From: Gammaproteobacteria bacterium
GTDB taxonomy: Bacteria > Pseudomonadota > Gammaproteobacteria > Natronospirales > REEB76
Direction: 5' to 3'
DNA: 38,748 nucleotides
Assembly (NCBI GenBank): GCA_027315405.1
Contig: DAHUYB010000041.1
Span: 1-38,748, forward strand
The position numbers and the translations under genes were made by a program. Each line of letters starts with the position of its first letter. Within the stretch, counting starts at the first letter, position 1. Below are positions 31,945 through 37,684 of the stretch, piece by piece. Under the pieces are notes generated by a model. That model saw only the letters and a program-made list of their open reading frames with translations. It was not told the DNA's origin and searched no databases.

Positions 31945-32459
31945 ATAGCCTCCAGGTACTGTTGCAGTGACTTCACGCGGCTAAGCCACCCTTCCAGAAA
32001 TTCCCTTTGAGTTGAATGAGCAGAAGCGTATTGCTTGTACCAATTTCTACGTAGAGCTAAATAGGAAGTCAGGATGACGTCTTGCGTGAGCGCGCCAACG
32101 GCAGTTCGCGTGATGGGTCCAAAGACGCCGTCTGTAGGAACATCAACCGCTTCCTGCAATGTGCATATCGCTCCATGAACACCGTGATTAACGGCCCAAT
32201 CGAAGTGGCAGATGGCTAACTTAGTAGGCAATTCTGAACAGTGCGCCGGCATCCAGTACATCTGGGAGTAGATATCGGCCTCTTCTACAGACGTGAGAAG
32301 CTCGACGGATTGATTCAATTCCCCGCGTGAGTTGCGGTATCTGTCGTCCGTGGCTTGAGTGATCCCATGATTTGTGGCACCCCCGGCGTCATTTGGATTA
32401 TCACCGAAGCCACCCTCCTGCGGTAACGTGAATTTAAGCGCCAAGTCAAACGCGGTCAT
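31941..32459 (-). CDS. Endolysin: GH108 N-acetylmuramidase with peptidoglycan-binding end
   Basis: A 172-residue endolysin that cleaves the glycan strands of peptidoglycan. The GH108 signature is at the start: FTLPQEGGFGDNPNDAGGAT, with E15 the catalytic glutamate, then NHGITQ. Residues about 110-165 fit the family's C-terminal peptidoglycan-binding part (DGVFGPITRTAVGAL, then LEGWLSRVKSLQ). No signal peptide or N-terminal membrane helix, so it needs the holin to reach the wall. The ATG overlaps the DUF1064 stop. This is the late muramidase; a second wall enzyme is encoded at 34120-34734. Confidence 0.9.
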   Translation of the reverse strand: MTAFDLALKFTLPQEGGFGDNPNDAGGATNHGITQATDDRYRNSRGELNQSVELLTSVEEADIYSQMYWMPAHCSELPTKLAICHFDWAVNHGVHGAICTLQEAVDVPTDGVFGPITRTAVGALTQDVILTSYLALRRNWYKQYASAHSTQREFLEGWLSRVKSLQQYLEAI

Positions 32460-32815
32460 GCCTGCAACTCACAGATATTGATGTCGTATAGAGCGCGCAT
32501 CAGTTCGCGCTTTATTTTGTATTCGCGGGTTCTGAACCCTTTCACATCCTCAACCACCTGTTCGCCATCGCGCGTCCAGTACTCAAAATCACACTCGTAC
32601 ACACAGATACGGCAATCGCGGATCCTGAGCGTCCACCGGGTATGGACACGCAAATCGCGTATCGCGCCAGCGGCTTCGAGTAGGCGCAGGGCCTCGTAAC
32701 GGCGCGCCTCCGCGGCACTGTCAAATGTAATCCCATCACACTTCACGCGCCGGTTTCCGTATTTGCTCTCGCCAGATCTCGGCGCAGCGCGTGCGGATGC
32801 GGTCAGCGAATTCAT
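32456..32815 (-). CDS. DUF1064 endonuclease-like protein
   Basis: A 119-residue protein of the DUF1064 family, a PD-(D/E)XK type fold seen in phages, probably a Holliday-junction resolvase or other structure-specific nuclease. Key parts: SKYGNRRVKCDGITFDSAAE, with E of SAAEARRY; D of YECDFEYW; and VVEDVKG with the D-x-K pair. No proved activity for this one. The ATG at 32815 lies 80 bases inside the preceding gene. Later starts would remove the SKYGNRR segment that belongs to the family. Start moderately sure, family sure. Confidence 0.8.
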   Translation of the reverse strand: MNSLTASARAAPRSGESKYGNRRVKCDGITFDSAAEARRYEALRLLEAAGAIRDLRVHTRWTLRIRDCRICVYECDFEYWTRDGEQVVEDVKGFRTREYKIKRELMRALYDINICELQA

Positions 32816-32981
32816 CGCCCTGGCGCCGGCGCAGTCGGTCGAGCGATTCTTTAAGGCTGCCAGATCGCTCTCGCTCCATCTTGACGAGCGTCCGCGCGAA
32901 GCATTCCTCGCGATAAGGGCGCTCACGCTCGTAGATAGCGTTGATTTTGGCGCGCAGTTTTGCGGAGTCGTTCCCACTCAT
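32736..32981 (-). CDS. Charged helical hypothetical protein
   Basis: An 81-residue, Arg/Glu-rich, all-helical protein (DSAKLRAKINAIYERERPYR, LKESLDRLRRRQGDEFADR). The ATG overlaps the Ref-like stop (AGGAGAATCATGA gives a ribosome site as well). Its C-terminus overlaps the DUF1064 gene. No family recognised. The composition suggests a small nucleic-acid-binding or regulatory protein. Confidence 0.65.
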   Translation of the reverse strand: MSGNDSAKLRAKINAIYERERPYREECFARTLVKMERERSGSLKESLDRLRRRQGDEFADRIRTRCAEIWREQIRKPAREV

Positions 32982-33325
32982 GATTCTCCTGAGATTAGCC
33001 GATTAGTTTCCGCTAGCAGCTCCATCTCTGAACCGTAGCTGTGTACAAAGGTGCGTTTATCATGAAAAAGACTCGGGCCTTTTAACAACCGCGTGGTGTC
33101 AATATCGAGATGCGAGATCGGCTCGCCGCGGTGATGATATGGACAGAGCGGTATCGTGAAGTGATGCCTTCTCTGCTTGATGTGGTGAATCTCGCAGGGC
33201 TCATTGAAATGCCCTTCATGGCGACACGCGATACAGCCAAGCGCCTGCAGCGCCTCAAAGCGTGCTCGGTCAGTCTTGGTGGGCGTGGGGTTACAGCCGC
33301 GCATCTTCCACTTCCGCATCTGCAT
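32978..33325 (-). CDS. Ref-like RecA-dependent HNH nuclease
   Basis: A 115-residue protein. Residues about 29-66 hold a zinc-assisted HNH core: GCIACRHEG, CEIHHIKQRRHHFTIPLC, PYHHRGE. This arrangement matches the Ref family named after the phage P1 recombination-enhancement nuclease, which cuts DNA where RecA has formed a D-loop. The likely start is one of the ATGs at 33325, 33319 or 33304. The last has a purine-rich site and would leave a 108-residue protein. It is coupled to the next gene by ATGA. A mini-frame at 33365-33291 (MDAVRKIILLQ onward) covers the upstream gap and is not considered a gene. Confidence 0.8.
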   Translation of the reverse strand: MQMRKWKMRGCNPTPTKTDRARFEALQALGCIACRHEGHFNEPCEIHHIKQRRHHFTIPLCPYHHRGEPISHLDIDTTRLLKGPSLFHDKRTFVHSYGSEMELLAETNRLISGES

Positions 33326-33364
33326 CTTCCACTTGTAAAAGAATGATTTTCCGAACCGCGTCCA

Positions 33365-33553
33365 TTACAGACTCCTCAACTCGCGGTGCCAGTCAGCGAT
33401 GACAGGGAGTGGCTGATGTTCCATTAAATATTCAGAGGTACGCTGGACATGACAAGCGCGGCACTGAGAGCGCCGTGAGCGGATTCCACGATGTGTGTTC
33501 CAACCGAAGGAATCATCGGGCAGCTCGCGGTTGCAGGCTGTGCAGATTTTCAT
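33365..33553 (-). CDS. Small zinc-finger protein
   Basis: A 62-residue protein with C-x2-C pairs at both ends of a short loop: ICTACNRELP at residues 3-12 and QCRACHVQRT at about 31-40. The type is common in phage recombination and late-regulator regions. Its ATG overlaps the NinB stop (ATGA). Role unknown; DNA or RNA binding is likely. Confidence 0.7.
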   Translation of the reverse strand: MKICTACNRELPDDSFGWNTHRGIRSRRSQCRACHVQRTSEYLMEHQPLPVIADWHRELRSL

Positions 33554-33987
33554 GCGGCCTCCGGAATTCCCCAATTATCTACCGGGGCGTACGACGGAAT
33601 TTCATGTTCTAGCATGTAGGCTTCCAGCCATTGGATAACGCCGCGCTTCTCAGCGTCGCTCATGTCGGCCGTCGATTTCGGACGGTAAAGTACCTCGCCT
33701 GTGAAAGTGTCTGGCTCTGAATCAGAATAGCGCGGCCACACATCGGTGCGCTTGAAGTCGGACTTCACGTTTTCCACCACGCGATCCGGAACCGTCATGG
33801 AGCCGTAGCGTTGTCTCGCAATATCGCGCAAATGCGCGTAGAGCTTGTCGTGCAAGCGCTTGCTCCGCGCTTCACGTACCTGGCGAAGCTCAAGCCGATA
33901 GCGCCCTGGAAAATTCAAGCTAGATATCAGCGCCACAGCTTCGGCGCGGTCATGTTCGTGACGAATGATAAAACTCACGTCTTCCAT
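33550..33987 (-). CDS. ninB: NinB-like recombination protein
   Basis: A 145-residue protein of the NinB (lambda Orf) family, a recombination mediator that binds single-stranded DNA and can replace RecFOR. Signs are RSKRLHDKLYAHLRDIARQR, then SDFKRTDVWPRYSDSEP, RPKSTADMSDAEKRGVIQWL and the family end HEIPSYAPVDNWG. The ATG at 33987 shares bases with the previous stop (TGATG). It is grouped with a Ref-like nuclease and a DUF1064 nuclease, a compact recombination set separate from the bet-exo operon. Confidence 0.85.
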   Translation of the reverse strand: MEDVSFIIRHEHDRAEAVALISSLNFPGRYRLELRQVREARSKRLHDKLYAHLRDIARQRYGSMTVPDRVVENVKSDFKRTDVWPRYSDSEPDTFTGEVLYRPKSTADMSDAEKRGVIQWLEAYMLEHEIPSYAPVDNWGIPEAA

Positions 33988-34118
33988 CACCAGACTCCTA
34001 CCATGACAGCGATGACGGCTCCCACCACGACGCCGGCTAAGAATGCAATGACGCCCTCCGCGATCAAAATCGCGCTGAAGTCAGTATTATTTCCAGAAGT
34101 TTCGCGCCAGGGACTCAT
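33987..34118 (-). CDS. Small single-helix membrane protein next to the SLT enzyme
   Basis: A 43-residue protein: SPWRETSGNNTDFSAILIAE, then a hydrophobic helix, GVIAFLAGVVVGAVIAVMVG, to the C-terminus. It follows the SLT transglycosylase gene after one base (TGA-T-ATG). A single helix with a short polar N-terminus is compatible with a pinholin-like or regulatory peptide, but nothing proves this. Too short for any family match. Confidence 0.6.
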   Translation of the reverse strand: MSPWRETSGNNTDFSAILIAEGVIAFLAGVVVGAVIAVMVGVW

Positions 34119-34119
34119 A

Positions 34120-34734
34120 TCAATCCTCGCTCCAGGGAAGATGCCGCAACGCCGCCATACGCGCGAGTACATCCTGGGTGTAACGGAGTTTGACAAGTCG
34201 CCTTTTCCCGAGCTTGATCGCGGCGCGGATCCCAACGTAGTAGCAGCCGATACCTGCCGGCCAACCGACACGCTGCATACACAAATCCAGATACCGCGCA
34301 CCGATAGCCATGTTCTCGTCTTGGAGGTCAGGATCGGCCAGATCCCAGGTTGGAATCTTGAAGCCCGTGACGGCTTTGGCTGCGACTTCCTTCACCTGGG
34401 CGCAACCGTATGCGCCGGCCGAACTCTCGACGGCGTTCGCGCAGGCTGAGGACTCCTGCCACACGATCGCCGCAAAGGGAAGGCCCAGGCTGTAATGCGC
34501 GCCCGCGCGGTACGCTAGAACCAGATCCCGGCGTTGTTTGAATGATAAATGGATCGCGCTCATGACTCTGGTGGGGGACACGATCCGCCTCTGAGCCACG
34601 ATTTTGGTGGGTGCAGCGCAAATCAAGAGCGCGAATAAAAAGGCCAGCAGCCAGAATGCGCTGTGAAGGGTGACACAGCGCCCTGCTTTGGGTTGGCGGG
34701 ACAGGACCGTTGATTGCTGCTGGCGTAAAATCAT
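34120..34734 (-). CDS. SLT-type lytic transglycosylase with N-terminal membrane anchor
   Basis: A 204-residue protein. Residues 24-41 (HSAFWLLAFLFALLICAAPT) form a membrane anchor or signal peptide. The lytic transglycosylase domain has the catalytic glutamate in AIVWQESS (E94), the SAGAYGCAQVKEVAA loop at 105-119, and AIGARYLDLCMQRVGW near the end. Residues 1-23 are basic (RQQQSTVLSRQPKAGR), as expected before an inserted helix. It cuts the glycan with anhydromuramic acid formation. It is coupled to the P-like gene by ATGA, so it is made with replication genes, not with the holin and GH108 muramidase. Possibly a SAR-type or export-dependent early wall enzyme. Confidence 0.85.
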   Translation of the reverse strand: MILRQQQSTVLSRQPKAGRCVTLHSAFWLLAFLFALLICAAPTKIVAQRRIVSPTRVMSAIHLSFKQRRDLVLAYRAGAHYSLGLPFAAIVWQESSACANAVESSAGAYGCAQVKEVAAKAVTGFKIPTWDLADPDLQDENMAIGARYLDLCMQRVGWPAGIGCYYVGIRAAIKLGKRRLVKLRYTQDVLARMAALRHLPWSED

Positions 34735-35105
34735 CGTGCGCCTCGGTGCAACATGTGGCGACAATTTTCGATTGTGGACACAATCTGCTGTTGCTGCTCG
34801 TTGGAGAGCTCTGGCTTCGGGAGGGCTGTGTATGGACTGTGATAAGGAACGGCTTTATCTCGGCGACAGTACGCGCGGAATTCACCGAGTGAGGGGGGCC
34901 AATCCTCATCACCTGTGCGTGAACGCTCGTTGCCGACTTGGATGCACCGGCGCAGGCCTGCGGCGAGCTCGTTCGGCGAAAGATCACGCAGTCCACGAAA
35001 CCAAGTGCCCTCATCGTCGGTAGTTCCATGCCCGCTGACCCAGCGATGACCATACACATCCGTTAAGCGATTCCAGAGCTCCACGATGTGGGCGCGCTTA
35101 AGCAT
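34731..35105 (-). CDS. P-like replication (helicase loader) protein
   Basis: A 124-residue protein. KRAHIVELWNRLTDVYGHRW, LSPNELAAGLRRCIQVGNER and WPPSLGEFRAYCR match the core of lambda P-like replication proteins that bring the host DnaB helicase to the origin-bound O protein. It lacks the C-terminal part of full-length P and is short. The ATG at 35105 overlaps the O-like stop (ATGCTTAA) and has GGAG upstream. Assignment by motif and by its place directly after the O-like gene. Confidence 0.75.
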   Translation of the reverse strand: MLKRAHIVELWNRLTDVYGHRWVSGHGTTDDEGTWFRGLRDLSPNELAAGLRRCIQVGNERSRTGDEDWPPSLGEFRAYCRRDKAVPYHSPYTALPKPELSNEQQQQIVSTIENCRHMLHRGAR

Positions 35106-35940
35106 CAAGATGCTCCAGTGGTCGCTCACCATGACGCTCCAGCAGCTGCAGGCCTGCCTCACGTACACGTTCGGGAGCGCTCAAGCGCCGCCCGCTGCCT
35201 GGTGTTGAAAGGGATGGTTTGTTCTGTTCTCGCTCGCACCAACTCGCGATGAATCGTCCGAGCCCGCGCGCCGTTTTCCGCCGGGTCGGGTTGGTCAACA
35301 ACCAAACCCGCATGACTTTGAGTTGCTGCGGTATATCAACACCAGGGAAAGCGATCTTGAGCTCAGCTACGAGGTCTGATCCAATCCCAATCTGGGGTGT
35401 ACCCTTTCCGGCGATGGGCATGAAAATTACAGGATCACCAGTGCCGGTTTGCGCGGATGCCGCTTGCGGCTCCGCGCTATCTTTGTCTTCATGATGGTTA
35501 TTGATGGTTATTGATGGTTTGGGTGCCATAGCTGTGTCACCCTTTTGCGACATAGCTGTGTCACCCTTTTGCGACAGGGGTGTCACCCTTTCATGAGGGA
35601 GGGGTGACAAACTGACACCGTTTTTTGGTGTCAAGGACTTATTATGGGGTGACAAATTGTCACCATTAATCCATTCGGTCGAGATACGGTACTCGCGTGA
35701 TTTATACCGGCCGCCGTGTAAATTGTTCACCGGAATGAGCCAACCCAGAGCTTCAAGTCTGCGTAATTGGCGCTGGACGGTGCGCTCCGATTGCCGCGTC
35801 TTGATGGCGAGGCTGGGGACGCTGGGGAAAATGCTGCTGCCATCGTCCTTGGCGTGGTCGGCGAGCGCGAGTGCGAGCAGCAGTTCGCCGCCGCTCGTTT
35901 CCAGCCGCTTAAACACCGTTCCCAAAAGTAGCGCGCTCAT
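35098..35940 (-). CDS. O-like replication initiator with internal origin repeats
   Basis: A 280-residue protein. Residues about 15-75 are a winged helix-turn-helix (GGELLLALALADHAKDDG, SIFPSVPSLAIKTRQSERTV, QRQLRRLEALGWLIPV). A low-complexity linker with two copies of SQKGDTAM (encoded by 24-bp repeats) follows. The C-terminal domain (LVAELKIAFPGVDIPQQLKV, ARGLGRFIASWCEREQ) probably contacts the P-like protein, as in lambda O. The ATG at 35940 overlaps the previous stop (ATGA). In lambda the origin iterons lie in the linker of O, and the same arrangement is seen here at 35490-35664. Confidence 0.8.
   Translation of the reverse strand: MSALLLGTVFKRLETSGGELLLALALADHAKDDGSSIFPSVPSLAIKTRQSERTVQRQLRRLEALGWLIPVNNLHGGRYKSREYRISTEWINGDNLSPHNKSLTPKNGVSLSPLPHERVTPLSQKGDTAMSQKGDTAMAPKPSITINNHHEDKDSAEPQAASAQTGTGDPVIFMPIAGKGTPQIGIGSDLVAELKIAFPGVDIPQQLKVMRVWLLTNPTRRKTARGLGRFIASWCEREQNKPSLSTPGSGRRLSAPERVREAGLQLLERHGERPLEHLDA
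35490..35664. other. Probable replication origin with iteron-like repeats inside the O-like gene
   Basis: Two exact 24-bp tandem repeats (35527-35550, 35551-35574) and a third partial copy carry GTGTCACCCTTT at 35534, 35558 and 35580. Reverse copies of TGTCACC (GGTGACA) occur at 35603 and 35648. A perfect dyad, GGTGACAA-A-TTGTCACC, lies at 35648-35664. Alongside are three 10-bp copies of GATGGTTATT/GATGGTTTGG at 35493-35522, an AT-richer stretch that may melt. The same bases encode the linker of the O-like protein. The arrangement parallels lambda ori. It is not proved. Confidence 0.65.
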
Positions 35941-36176
35941 GTGGCCATCCGGTAAAACCAGCGACGCTGCCCACGAATCATTTTTTGCGCTGCAGGCGCA
36001 ATCTTGAAGCCCTGCGCACGCAGCTCTGAGACGCACGTGTGCGCGTTACAGACGCGCGCGCGAATCTGGATGGTCCAGGTACTCAATGGGCGCCCAGATG
36101 CCATCAGGCGCACGACACGTTGAAGCCGCGGCGACTTGGCATAGCGAGCCGCATGAATTCCCACGCGTTTACTCAC
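35937..36176 (-). CDS. Small helix-rich regulatory-type protein
   Basis: A 79-residue basic protein, start GTG 36176 (a GTG at 36185 in frame is possible). YAKSPRLQRVVRLMASGRP, then STWTIQIRARVCNAHTCVSE, LRAQGFKIAPAAQKMIRGQR has the shape of a short winged helix of the kind found in many phage early proteins. It overlaps the RHH stop and the O-like start (ATGA). DNA binding is likely, target unknown. Confidence 0.65.
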   Translation of the reverse strand: MSKRVGIHAARYAKSPRLQRVVRLMASGRPLSTWTIQIRARVCNAHTCVSELRAQGFKIAPAAQKMIRGQRRWFYRMAT

Positions 36177-36411
36177 CGATTTCACCCCCGATTGCGGACT
36201 GCCCTATTGCCTTGTGCTGAGCCATTCTTAGTGAGGTCAAATGACCGTAGCAGTGGGTGGTCAAGATGTCGCGAACGTACTCAGATAAAGTTCGCCGGTT
36301 GATGGTCGCGAGCGCCGCGAGCTCGTCGCGCAAGCGCGCTGGGATTTGTGTCTTGAGCTCGGTATCGCATTTACCGAGTGGGTGTGGCGCCGATTGGCGT
36401 GAAGCCCTCAC
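36169..36411 (-). CDS. Ribbon-helix-helix (Arc/CopG-type) DNA-binding protein
   Basis: An 80-residue protein with a ribbon-helix-helix core: ELKTQIPARLRDELAALATI, NRRTLSEYVRDILTTHC at about residues 17-54. This is the Arc/Mnt pattern of a beta strand followed by two helices. It starts at GTG, overlapping the cro-like stop (GTGA). Phage RHH proteins often repress repressor or antirepressor genes. Its place as second gene of the leftward early operon suits such a role. The target is unknown. Confidence 0.75.
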   Translation of the reverse strand: MRASRQSAPHPLGKCDTELKTQIPARLRDELAALATINRRTLSEYVRDILTTHCYGHLTSLRMAQHKAIGQSAIGGEIGE

Positions 36412-36650
36412 GCGACGCCCCGTGCAGCTTGATCTTTGGTTGAGTATTCCACTGGATACAGATCTGGACGCAGATCGTGACGACTGACCTCTCCACCGGT
36501 GGCACGCTCGATGGCAAGAACCTTCTCGGCCGGCACGTGCTTATCCCGGTTGAGCCATTTCCACACGTGCGCCTGCTGCACGCCGCAGCGTCTCGCAAGC
36601 TCACTTTGGCTGCCGGCGATTCGAATGGCGCGACTGAGGGGACTATCCAT
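36408..36650 (-). CDS. Cro/YdaS-like regulator
   Basis: An 80-residue helix-turn-helix protein: SPLSRAIRIAGSQSELARRC, GVQQAHVWKWLNRDKHVP, AEKVLAIERATGGEVSRHDL, RPDLYP. The ending matches the YdaS/Cro-type regulators of phage early operons. It is the first gene of the leftward operon and diverges from the repressor gene. The start at 36650 was chosen because the promoter ends just upstream. Its TATATT at 36663-36658 puts the transcription start at or next to the ATG, and no ribosome site is visible. The longer open frame to 36914 would run through the promoter and is rejected. Confidence 0.85.
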   Translation of the reverse strand: MDSPLSRAIRIAGSQSELARRCGVQQAHVWKWLNRDKHVPAEKVLAIERATGGEVSRHDLRPDLYPVEYSTKDQAARGVA

Positions 36651-36657
36651 GCATGTA

Positions 36658-36685
36658 AATATATGCCAAAGGGAATTAAAGTCAA
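36658..36685 (-). promoter_or_regulatory. Leftward early promoter (PR-like), overlapping shared operator
   Basis: On the minus strand TTGACT (36685-36680), a 16-nt spacer and TATATT (36663-36658) form a strong sigma-70 promoter. The predicted start is about 36651, one base from the ATG at 36650. The 25 bases from TTGACT through GGCATAT differ at only two places from the rightward promoter at 37474-37501, so one protein probably controls both. Confidence 0.8.
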
Positions 36686-36703
36686 GCCTTTTTGGAATTT
36701 GCC

Positions 36704-36727
36704 ACCCTACACCATTGGTTGTAGGGT
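36704..36727. promoter_or_regulatory. Perfect 8-bp inverted repeat, probable repressor operator or hairpin
   Basis: ACCCTACA and TGTAGGGT, separated by eight bases (CCATTGGT, itself mostly a dyad), end seven bases before the repressor ATG at 36735. It could be the repressor's own operator (autoregulation) or a hairpin in its leader. It does not recur near the rightward promoter, unlike the shared 25-bp sequence. Confidence 0.6.
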
Positions 36728-36734
36728 TCCCCAC

Positions 36735-37193
36735 ATGCTCACCCTCCGAGAAAAGGTCAAAGAAGCCGTTGCGGCCCTCAAAAAGGATGGCATCCGGCAA
36801 GAGGACATCGCTGAGGGGGTCAAGCGCATCTTGCGTGGATGGGGGATTAACAACGTGTCTGTGCAGCAGGGCGATATATCCAAGATCCTCAGGGGGCGTA
36901 CGCCAAAGGCCCACGTCTTTATGGGGCTGGCGGCTTACCTGGGCATCGACCCGATGGAATTACTGACCGGCGTGCGCGGCGCTACTACGCTGTCTGGTGA
37001 ACAAAGCGAGATCGTGGGGCTTTGGATATTGGCCGACGCCGACACCCGCGAACTCGTAAGACGTACCCTCCTACGATTTCGAGAAGCCAAGAAACAGCGA
37101 TCGCAAGTCACGCAAGTCCCGTCAGCAAAGGCATCCACGACCAAGGGACCACAGCGGGCGCATCGTCAACTGCCCAACCCTAGACGGCTATGA
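36735..37193 (+). CDS. Helix-turn-helix repressor (CI-like), no peptidase domain
   Basis: A 152-residue protein. Residues about 5-80 are a helix-turn-helix of the Cro/CI type (LREKVKEAVAALKKDGIRQE, DIAEGVKRILRG, VSVQQGDISKILRGRTP, AHVFMGLAAYLGIDPMELL), followed by a helical segment (ADTRELVRRTLLRF) and a basic, unstructured tail. It lacks the S24 peptidase domain through which many lambda-like repressors are cleaved in the SOS response, so induction must work otherwise. The frame is open upstream to 36477. The ATG at 36735 is taken because the upstream part overlaps the divergent promoter. Small membrane protein gene 37233-37418 probably shares its message. Confidence 0.75.
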   Translation: MLTLREKVKEAVAALKKDGIRQEDIAEGVKRILRGWGINNVSVQQGDISKILRGRTPKAHVFMGLAAYLGIDPMELLTGVRGATTLSGEQSEIVGLWILADADTRELVRRTLLRFREAKKQRSQVTQVPSAKASTTKGPQRAHRQLPNPRRL

Positions 37194-37232
37194 CACGGTG
37201 ATGCGCAGACGTCGCCATTGGTGGGAGGAAAA
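37194..37232. other. Short gap between repressor and small membrane gene
   Basis: The gap holds the ribosome site GGAGG at 37224-37228 for the ATG at 37233. Nothing else is evident. Confidence 0.7.
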
Positions 37233-37418
37233 ATGAGATTGCGCATTTTGGGAGCGTTCGTTATCGCTTGCGCGGCGGTCGCCTTTGGGTGGGCGACGCG
37301 TTTTCAAGTTGTGCCGGCCTCTCATCCTCCCCTCGTATACATGGTTAACCGATGGACTGGAACTGTCTACTTGGTTACGCCGAGCGGCCGTAGGCTAATA
37401 AAAGACGTATCTAATTGA
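37233..37418 (+). CDS. Small membrane-anchored protein behind the repressor (moron-like)
   Basis: A 61-residue protein: LRILGAFVIACAAVAFGWAT (membrane helix, residues 2-22), then a small soluble tail, VVPASHPPLVYMVNRWTGTV, YLVTPSGRRLIKD. The NRWTGxVYLV segment is a small beta motif seen in many short envelope proteins. The ribosome site GGAGG is four bases before the ATG. Read with the repressor it would be made in the lysogen, a usual place for superinfection-exclusion or conversion genes. That role is inference. Confidence 0.65.
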   Translation: MRLRILGAFVIACAAVAFGWATRFQVVPASHPPLVYMVNRWTGTVYLVTPSGRRLIKDVSN

Positions 37419-37473
37419 TTTTATTATAAAATTCTTGTGTGTTTTCGCGCGCGCATTATTATTCCGTTTGGCA
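37419..37473. other. AT-rich gap before the rightward promoter
   Basis: The gap contains TTTTATTATAAAATT with an AAATT/AATTT-type near-dyad, a GCGCGCGC stretch at about 37446-37453 and the first TTTGGCAT copy at 37467-37474. It has no gene. It may hold the end of the repressor message and regulator sites. Confidence 0.4.
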
Positions 37474-37501
37474 TTGACTTTAAATCCTTTTGGCATATAC
37501 T
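37467..37501 (+). promoter_or_regulatory. Rightward early promoter (PL-like) with operator repeats
   Basis: TTGACT at 37474-37479, 16 nt, then TATACT at 37496-37501 form a near-consensus sigma-70 promoter. TTTGGCAT occurs twice, at 37467-37474 and 37489-37496, 22 bp apart and on one face of the helix. The second copy is conserved in the leftward promoter. The predicted start (about 37508) coincides with the ATG of the next gene. Confidence 0.8.
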
Positions 37502-37507
37502 AAGAAC

Positions 37508-37684
37508 ATGTATATGCCCGATCCAACCGAAACGCTCAAAAAGCTCGATCGCGAGCTCGCGGAGCCCCTTGAGCTTCCAGAGCTCGATGAGCCGTTGATC
37601 GTCAATCCAGACTTCTGCTGGAGCTGTGAAATCAACATCAAACTATGCGGCCTTTGCTCGCTTTGCAGCGAAAAATGTCCATGA
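37508..37684 (+). CDS. Small acidic Cys-rich early protein (leaderless)
   Basis: A 58-residue protein: an acidic helix with Leu/Glu/Pro repeats (LKKLDRELAEPLELPELDEP) followed by CWSCEINIKLCGLCSLCSEKCP, with several C-x2-C pairs that could bind zinc or an iron-sulphur cluster. It is the first gene after the rightward promoter. ATG 37508 lies on the predicted transcription start (ATG 37514 is a second candidate), so the message would be leaderless. The stop overlaps the Bet ATG at 37681. An early-regulator or host-takeover role is inference. Confidence 0.7.
   Translation: MYMPDPTETLKKLDRELAEPLELPELDEPLIVNPDFCWSCEINIKLCGLCSLCSEKCP

Noticed and set aside
33291-33367. 24-codon acidic frame between the zinc-finger and Ref-like genes
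   Set aside because: It overlaps the Ref-like start region, arises from a short GTGGAAGATGC duplication and has no family or ribosome-site support.
36651-36914. Longer version of the Cro-like protein (168 residues)
   Set aside because: The extension would cross its own promoter, the dyad and the divergent repressor gene; the helix-turn-helix begins right at the 36650 start.
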